From positions 1,984,001 to 2,048,000 of the forward strand of contig NZ_SCOL01000001.1 of the NCBI RefSeq assembly GCF_005503015.1: DNA of 64,000 nt. The letters are read 5' to 3'. This DNA comes from Bacillus sp. E(2018). Its GTDB lineage: Bacteria > Bacillota > Bacilli > Bacillales > Fictibacillaceae. Made by a program: the position numbers and the translations under genes. Shown piece by piece: positions 58,881 through 64,000 of the stretch. Below the pieces are notes generated by a model. It made no database searches, was not told the origin of the DNA, and worked only from the letters and a program-made list of their open reading frames with translations. The number at the start of each line of letters is the position of its first letter. The stretch's first letter is position 1.

Positions 58881-60473
58881 CTATTTAAACCAAGATCCAA
58901 TAGATTTAAAAGCTTTTCCTGCTTTATCCGTTACATTTTTTCCAAACTTCACAGCTGACTCTGCCATCTTACCACCAGCATCTTTAATAGAGTCTCCATA
59001 TTTTGAACTGATTGCAGCACCCACTACTGCTCCTACTGCTCCTCCTACTACTATACCAACTGGCCCACCAAAACTACCAATCATTGCTCCAGTTTTTGCT
59101 CCAACGGCTGTTGCTGTTATATCTACAAACGTTCCAGTAACAAATCTTCCAGCCTTATTTTCAAACGACTTATCAGCATTATTAGGATCCGTAAATTCAG
59201 ATAGATTTGATACAATTGTAATTCCATTTCCAACTATAGGTATTCCTCTCGCAACTCTACTCAATCCTTTTGCCTTAGCTACATTGCTTGCAACATCCTT
59301 TACACCGAACTTAGCCCTTTCAGATGAAACTCCAATTTGCTTTGCTAAAGTTTCAGCTGCAGTTTTATTTTTGGTGAAGCCTGTTATATGTTTTAAAAAG
59401 CTTGCAGGATTAGAATACCCTCTAGCAAATTCCGCTGCTTTACGTGCTAGAGGATTGGTTGGAAGTGACCCTTTCTGCATTTTATTTATCATACTTGCAA
59501 CAGGGTTTTTATATCCTGAAGAAGCTTTCCATGAGTCTTTCGCACGAACCGTAAACGTATAGTTTCTTTTGAATCGATCGGCAAGAGAAGGCTTACCGTT
59601 TGGATAATGGATCGTTACTTGTCTTGATAGAACGGTATAGTATCCAGCAACTGCCATCCTTGAAACAACAAACAGATTGTCCCCCCAGTCCATAGAGTCT
59701 TTTATTTTACTGAAATATTCTAGTATACTGTGTGCTACATCTGAATACTTTCTATTTTTTAATTCATCGCTCTGTTCTACAGATAATAGTTCTTCTGCGC
59801 GTATTAATAGTGTTGCATGTAAATCTTTATACCAGTCTTTCTTTTTGAAATCTCCTGAATTGTATTCTGTCATGGAGAACTTACTGGATGACACAGCATT
59901 CGTAAGGCTTTCAATATAATTAGTAAGAAGAGATACATCTCCTAATAATGCTGAAATTCCTTGGACTTGCTGCTGATCAAAACGATTTAAATTTTCACTT
60001 GTCTTTTTTTCTTGATCTATTCCTTTATTAATACCATTGATTACTTGAGAATCAGAGATATTTGGAAGGGCAACAATATCTGAAACTGTATCAGATGTTT
60101 GGTTGATTTCATCAGTTAGATTGACGATATCAGTTCGTAACTTTTGCAAAACTGTAGTCAGGTCATGATCTAAAAAGGATGTATTTACATAAGCGGAGCC
60201 GGATGAGTCAAATGCTCTTTCCTCTGACTGATACATATCTAGAAAGGTTAGGATTTGTGTAACGGTTGTTTCATAGAATAAAAGGAGCGGATAATGACTT
60301 TCACGGTAAAAAAGCTTAATGGCATCTCCGCCTTCACCCGTTAACGCACTGTCTAGCGAAGCAAGTTCATTTACTTTACTGGTTAATTCTTTCATTTCGT
60401 TCAGCTGATTTTTCAAATATTTCCGAAGTGAATCTACCCATGTATCTAAACTTTGGGCATCTAATGCAATCAT
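58881..60473 (-). CDS. LXG-domain type VII effector with glycine-zipper C-terminus
   Basis: 530 residues. The N-terminal LXG domain (about 1-210, coiled coil; ALDAQSLDTWVDSL at the start) marks substrates of the Gram-positive type VII system. A middle region (about 220-450) leads to AKTGAMIGSFGGPVGIV and GAVGAVVGAAISS (459-490), a run of G-x3-G steps that should insert in membranes, then an amphipathic Lys-rich tail ending SIGSWFK. No nuclease, NADase or lipid-II hydrolase motif is seen. Predicted pore-forming toxin like streptococcal TelE. The ATG overlaps the upstream stop by 4 nt. Confidence 0.85.
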   Translation of the reverse strand: MIALDAQSLDTWVDSLRKYLKNQLNEMKELTSKVNELASLDSALTGEGGDAIKLFYRESHYPLLLFYETTVTQILTFLDMYQSEERAFDSSGSAYVNTSFLDHDLTTVLQKLRTDIVNLTDEINQTSDTVSDIVALPNISDSQVINGINKGIDQEKKTSENLNRFDQQQVQGISALLGDVSLLTNYIESLTNAVSSSKFSMTEYNSGDFKKKDWYKDLHATLLIRAEELLSVEQSDELKNRKYSDVAHSILEYFSKIKDSMDWGDNLFVVSRMAVAGYYTVLSRQVTIHYPNGKPSLADRFKRNYTFTVRAKDSWKASSGYKNPVASMINKMQKGSLPTNPLARKAAEFARGYSNPASFLKHITGFTKNKTAAETLAKQIGVSSERAKFGVKDVASNVAKAKGLSRVARGIPIVGNGITIVSNLSEFTDPNNADKSFENKAGRFVTGTFVDITATAVGAKTGAMIGSFGGPVGIVVGGAVGAVVGAAISSKYGDSIKDAGGKMAESAVKFGKNVTDKAGKAFKSIGSWFK

Positions 60474-60757
60474 ACCATCCCTCCTATACGAGTATATCCA
60501 GCAGCAGTTTCATCTGTCTTTTTAACTGTATCAATTAAGGAGTCTGTTTTATTAAGTTGTTCACCTAACATGGATTGATAATTTATTACTGCATCGTTTA
60601 AATTTTTCATCAATGTAAGCATTTCATTAAGAGATTCAAGTTTATTTCTTCCAAGTTCCGCAGTAGGCAGATCTGTACTTACAGTCTGTAATGCTGATCT
60701 CGTATTTGATATGGCTGTATGAACGGTAGAAAATTCAATTTTTATTTCTTTACCCAT
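60470..60757 (-). CDS. LXG-associated helical protein, YwqI/DUF5344 (Lap2-like)
   Basis: 95-residue helical-hairpin protein. In B. subtilis the order ywqH-ywqI-ywqJ is the same as here: two small WXG-like helpers, then the LXG toxin. This family dimerises with the LXG N-terminus for export. ATG overlaps the YwqH-like gene by 8 nt, with AAGGAG inside the upstream gene. Confidence 0.85.
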   Translation of the reverse strand: MGKEIKIEFSTVHTAISNTRSALQTVSTDLPTAELGRNKLESLNEMLTLMKNLNDAVINYQSMLGEQLNKTDSLIDTVKKTDETAAGYTRIGGMV

Positions 60758-61169
60758 TGGCAGCTAACTCCTTACTTTGACTTTCCAACTGCGAAAGTCT
60801 AGCTCGTTGACTTGAAACTTGTGATTGTAACGATTGTATCTCACTTTTAAGTTCAGATATCTTGTTTGCTAGCGACTCTTTCAATTGTGAATATTGAATA
60901 TTAATAAGTTCATTTAACGGTGTAACCATGGATTCTTCTCGTATACCTTCAAATTCCTGAGCATTACTACCCATCCAGTTTTCAGAATGAAGCTCAGGCT
61001 TTTTTATTAGACGAGAATAATTTTGAAGGTCATCTTCTAGAGGAGCAAGCTGACTTTCACACCGTTGTAATCTTTCCAACTGTTCTTGTTTAACCATAGC
61101 TGCGTGATTCAGATGACTAATTGCTGTATGAACAGATGAAATTTCTGAAGAGAGCTGTTCCATTTCCAA
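60750..61169 (-). CDS. LXG-associated helical protein, YwqH/DUF5082 (Lap1-like)
   Basis: 139-residue, all-helical protein, coiled coil for most of its length. The turn ENWMGSNAQEFEG (about 60-72) is the W-x-G of the WXG100-like fold. First gene of the operon. The start is TTG 61169, 8 nt after AAGGAGG. Works with the Lap2-like protein to present the LXG toxin to the secretion machine, which is not in this window. Confidence 0.87.
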   Translation of the reverse strand: MEMEQLSSEISSVHTAISHLNHAAMVKQEQLERLQRCESQLAPLEDDLQNYSRLIKKPELHSENWMGSNAQEFEGIREESMVTPLNELINIQYSQLKESLANKISELKSEIQSLQSQVSSQRARLSQLESQSKELAANG

Positions 61170-61389
61170 CTTTGTTGCCTCCTTATTAAAGCATCCCTGA
61201 AATTTTACCTAATTTTGTAATTCGAGTAAATGAAAACAAAGTCATGTTTCCCGGGCACTACAAATGACATACATAAATCATTTTACCTATAAATGCTTTT
61301 TTTGTAGTTCTAATGCATTATTTAACATATCCCCTTTTTTTCCATAATTTGAAACCTTTTCTTATATCATTTAAAACGCATTTAATAAT

Positions 61390-61422
61390 AAAAATAAAAG
61401 GTGAGCGTTTAGCTCACCTTTT
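61390..61422 (-). terminator. Terminator after GNAT gene
   Basis: AAAAGGTGAGC/GCTCACCTTTT (61396-61406 with 61412-61422), then TATTTTTATT on the minus strand. Confidence 0.85.
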
Positions 61423-61455
61423 ATCCAAATTACATAGTCGAACACCTATACAATC

Positions 61456-62013
61456 TCATTTATTATACTCAAACTCTTCCTTCAAAACGCCCATAACAAT
61501 CGTGTCATAGTATTTACCATTGATATAAGCATCATTCCTGAGTCGTCCTTCAATCACAAAACCGCACTTCTCATAGGCACGGATCGCGCGTTCGTTACCA
61601 CTCCATGTATCTAGTTGGACACGTTTTAAATTCATCGTATGAAATAGGTAGTGAAGCAAAGCTCTCAAAGCATCTGTTCCATATCCTTTGCCCCAAAGTT
61701 CTTTCTCACCAATACCGATTCCTACTACACACCGACGTGAGATTATATCTAGGTTGCGGTATCCGATTGACCCAATATGACGCGCGTCTTCCCCTTTTGT
61801 ATAGATCGAGAACTCTCCTACTTCACGTTTATCAATCGTACGTATATCTTTTTCATAGCTTGCTTCAATTTGTTCAAGCGGCACATGACTGTATCGATAA
61901 TAACCAGAGCCTGCATCAAATGTAGCGGTTTCTTTATCATTTCGCCAGTGGTATGTTCGCTTATGGTCTTCAAGTGAAACTGGTCTTAACTCTACTTTTT
62001 TTCCGGATATCAT
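61456..62013 (-). CDS. GNAT acetyltransferase, RimJ/RimL type
   Basis: 185 residues. KELWGKGYGTDALRALLHYLF binds acetyl-CoA; NERAIRAYEKCGF is the C-terminal motif. The start is ATG 62013, after AAGGGATC; the ORF's earlier start at 62061 lacks a site. Monocistronic; substrate unknown. Confidence 0.88.
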   Translation of the reverse strand: MISGKKVELRPVSLEDHKRTYHWRNDKETATFDAGSGYYRYSHVPLEQIEASYEKDIRTIDKREVGEFSIYTKGEDARHIGSIGYRNLDIISRRCVVGIGIGEKELWGKGYGTDALRALLHYLFHTMNLKRVQLDTWSGNERAIRAYEKCGFVIEGRLRNDAYINGKYYDTIVMGVLKEEFEYNK

Positions 62014-62110
62014 AGTGGTGATCCCTTCTTTCGGCTTGTAATCTATTAAATTGCTCACCATAAAAACTGTAGATTCGTACCATTGGCATCACCCCTCTCA
62101 CAACTGTATA

Positions 62111-62968
62111 TTATTTTAAAAACGCCTTAGTCTTAGGGAAAATCTTTACCGCTGTGTTGTAAAAAACATCTTCATGGTATTCTTCAGGAATGATTTCTTT
62201 TATAAAGTCAATATACGGCTGTATGGGCACAAGTGGCCAGTCTGTTCCGAACAAAAACTTTTTATAGTTATCCGTGAACGTTAAAGCATGGCGCAAGTGA
62301 TTGAAGAATCGTGGTGAATCTTTGTATCTCGTAATATCTTCTCTTGTTCCAACAACTAGTCCTGACAGATCGGCGTACATATTACGATTCTTGTAAACCA
62401 CTTCTGCTCCGTCTAACGTCCACGGATCACCGAAATGTGCCATCATGAAATTTACGTCACGGTGCATAACCGCTACTTCATCTAGCGTCAACGGATGAGA
62501 GTACTTCAACAACCCTCGCTCTGAATATGTATCACCTGTGTGAAATACGACTGGCAAGCCATATTTAGCTGCTAGCTTATAAACCGGCTGATACACCTCA
62601 TCATAAGCATAGTACGGGTAATAACCGAGGTAGATTTTAATACCAACAACTTCAGGTCGTTGCACTGTTTCTTCAAGCTGTATCAATTCACTCTCACCTA
62701 AGTGATACGGATTGATGCCTGCACAAGACACAACGTTTTCAGGGATGACTGTATCCAGATCGATACCCATTGGGGTTGGAGCTAGAGGGTCTGGAAAACC
62801 CTCTAGCTCTTTTTCAGTTAACCCCATCGCGATGCCAAGCACAACGCCAGATTCTCGGTACTCTTTAATTATTCCTTCATAAGAATAGTCAAGTTTAGAA
62901 AGGTTTGTGGCCGTATGTTTAAAGCTTTCAATGTTTGAAAAATGCATGTGAGCATCGATAATTTTCAT
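62111..62968 (-). CDS. Amidohydrolase-family protein (Amidohydro_2 type)
   Basis: 285-residue TIM-barrel metal enzyme. DAHMHF (His7/His9), the His in VVFHTGD, MMAHFGDPW and the catalytic Asp in FGTDWP give the full one-metal site of the ACMSD/amidohydrolase-2 branch (decarboxylases and lactone or amide hydrolases). It follows the partial gene at 62982 by 13 nt, so the two work together. Substrate unknown. Confidence 0.88.
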   Translation of the reverse strand: MKIIDAHMHFSNIESFKHTATNLSKLDYSYEGIIKEYRESGVVLGIAMGLTEKELEGFPDPLAPTPMGIDLDTVIPENVVSCAGINPYHLGESELIQLEETVQRPEVVGIKIYLGYYPYYAYDEVYQPVYKLAAKYGLPVVFHTGDTYSERGLLKYSHPLTLDEVAVMHRDVNFMMAHFGDPWTLDGAEVVYKNRNMYADLSGLVVGTREDITRYKDSPRFFNHLRHALTFTDNYKKFLFGTDWPLVPIQPYIDFIKEIIPEEYHEDVFYNTAVKIFPKTKAFLK

Positions 62969-62981
62969 GAGTTCGCCCTTT

Positions 62982-64000
62982 CTAGCTGAATTTAATCTTC
63001 TTCAGATCTTCTAATGCGGTACCTGGAATCACTTGATCATTGAATACATAAAACACCGGTGACGTAAAATGCTTAGCACCGTGCTCAAGGCTTAGTTTTT
63101 CTGAGTATCCAAGCTCAATGACTTCTAGATTGATATACGAATCAACATGTGTGACATTTTGGTCTGCTACAAATTGAAGTAGGTGCTTATGATCATCAGA
63201 TCCGTAAATCACACTGCGTTCAACGGTCATTTCCTGCTCACCTTTGGCACCAGAAATCATGGTCCACTCCCCATTTTCAGCCTGAAAACTTCCCCAGCTT
63301 TTAGCAGGTTCTGGTCCAGGATTTAAAAAACATCCTGTGTAAAAGTTCTTACCATCCAAGTAGCTCTTCGTGTTCTGGACGATTTCCGTTGTATGGCAAA
63401 GCACCGGAACTCCTGGCATCATCAAAAAGTACTTCTGAATTTGAATACCTTTAAACGTCTCGTGTTTCTTATAATGTGTAGATACTTTAAGACCTTTCCA
63501 CTCATTCCCTTTGCTATCTTTCTTTTCTACAAATTCAACAGTGCTTTCTTCTTTTAGTAAGGAATGAAGACTCGTGCCTTCTAGAAGACCTGCGATACCG
63601 CCGAACCAAGGATTCCACCATGATTTCGGTGCCGGTTTTGGAAACGGGGAATCCATCCACTCTTGATCTCTGTATTGAAGAGAGAACAATGTAGGTGCGA
63701 ATTGTGCTGAAGCTGAGATCTTCAATTCTCCATTGTCTACGGTGTACACTTCAAGACCATCTTTTAGCGACTTTTCTAACTGAACCGGTTGATTGTTCGT
63801 CACAAAAGCGGCTGATTGTCTGGTAACATGAACAGCACCTAAATTCATACTAGAAGTTAAGACATGTATTCCTTTATCCTCAGGAAGTTCTATATCAAAC
63901 TCGGCATGTGTTAGCTCTTCATCTGAAGCGAATAGGTGACTCTGCAGAATCTCTTCCTCTAGTTTCATCTCAATAAAGCCATTGAAAAACGAGGACTTAT
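62982..64000 (-). CDS. Unrecognised protein, C-terminal part, cut by the right edge
   Basis: The frame is open to the window edge: before the internal Met at 63968 it reads KSSFFNGFIE, so the true start is probably outside. The visible 339 residues form a beta-rich domain (NPWFGGIAGLLEG, FYTGCFLNPGP, IYGSDDHKHLLQF) that recalls sugar-mutarotase-like beta-sandwiches; I do not recognise the family. It is upstream of the amidohydrolase in a probable operon. Confidence 0.75.
   Translation of the reverse strand, partial: KSSFFNGFIEMKLEEEILQSHLFASDEELTHAEFDIELPEDKGIHVLTSSMNLGAVHVTRQSAAFVTNNQPVQLEKSLKDGLEVYTVDNGELKISASAQFAPTLFSLQYRDQEWMDSPFPKPAPKSWWNPWFGGIAGLLEGTSLHSLLKEESTVEFVEKKDSKGNEWKGLKVSTHYKKHETFKGIQIQKYFLMMPGVPVLCHTTEIVQNTKSYLDGKNFYTGCFLNPGPEPAKSWGSFQAENGEWTMISGAKGEQEMTVERSVIYGSDDHKHLLQFVADQNVTHVDSYINLEVIELGYSEKLSLEHGAKHFTSPVFYVFNDQVIPGTALEDLKKIKFS

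Overview
The window reads as chromosomal DNA of a spore-forming Gram-positive rod of the Bacillaceae. Evidence: strong AAGGAGG-type ribosome binding sites, frequent TTG/GTG starts, intrinsic terminators between most genes, an alpha/beta small acid-soluble spore protein with a SigG-like promoter, TnrA, a Fur box, SigB-like promoters, a DctBSRP set like that of Bacillus subtilis, T-box control and LXG-type secretion genes. Protein resemblances suggest Fictibacillus or a close relative; that placement is from memory, not from a search. No rRNA, tRNA, prophage, CRISPR or complete insertion sequence was seen.

Layout. 1-2.7 kb: peptidase T (cut by the left edge), two tiny peptides, a Fur-controlled ferredoxin-NADP reductase. 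2.7-7.8 kb: an Nramp-like transporter without the usual metal residues, tnrA, a DnaQ-like exonuclease with a DUF294 nucleotidyltransferase, and amtB with a perfect TnrA box. 7.8-16.9 kb: a BASS transporter, an ABC-F protein behind an attenuator leader, a secreted M14 carboxypeptidase and a lone unknown membrane protein. 16.9-30.8 kb: MarR/nitroreductase/monooxygenase, SASP, acetyltransferases, a second DNA clamp, a secreted M4 protease, a regulator/MFS pair, and an ECF41 sigma factor with its oxidoreductase behind a perfect ECF41 promoter. 30.9-38.8 kb: a SigB-type universal stress gene, a methyltransferase behind a possible translational attenuator, an OFA transporter, a sigma factor reduced to region 2, and a nitronate monooxygenase. 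38.8-43.7 kb: the C4-dicarboxylate system dctP-dctR-dctS/dctB. 43.7-54.5 kb: HxlR with a cysteine-rich CWC protein, a secreted endonuclease I, a MraY paralogue, a serine hydrolase, fdhD, and a formate-dehydrogenase-like operon with a long terminator-containing leader. 54.5-56.6 kb: class I lysyl-tRNA synthetase with its T-box. 56.7-61.2 kb: an orphan LXG toxin operon followed by four tandem small membrane proteins. 61.4-64 kb: acetyltransferase, amidohydrolase and an incomplete unknown gene.

Two things stand out. First, five intergenic arrays (about 8.9, 23.6, 33.8, 46.4 and 54.6 kb) consist of a short word repeated every 21 bp. The word differs between arrays, except that the 33.8 and 54.6 kb arrays carry the same word in opposite orientation, while the 21-bp phasing is kept almost exactly. 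Second, the LXG operon encodes a predicted glycine-zipper membrane toxin followed by four paralogous three-helix membrane proteins in alternating B-A-B-A order, which look like an undescribed immunity family. Further leads are the fdhF leader RNA, two 43-bp perfect palindromes with compensating changes, and a CWC gene that lacks a normal start codon.

Control logic visible in the DNA: nitrogen limitation (TnrA boxes at tnrA and amtB), iron (Fur box), general stress (SigB-like promoters), ECF41 autoregulation, MarR and HxlR operators next to their own genes, and RNA-level control of the ABC-F, methyltransferase, fdhF-like and lysK genes.
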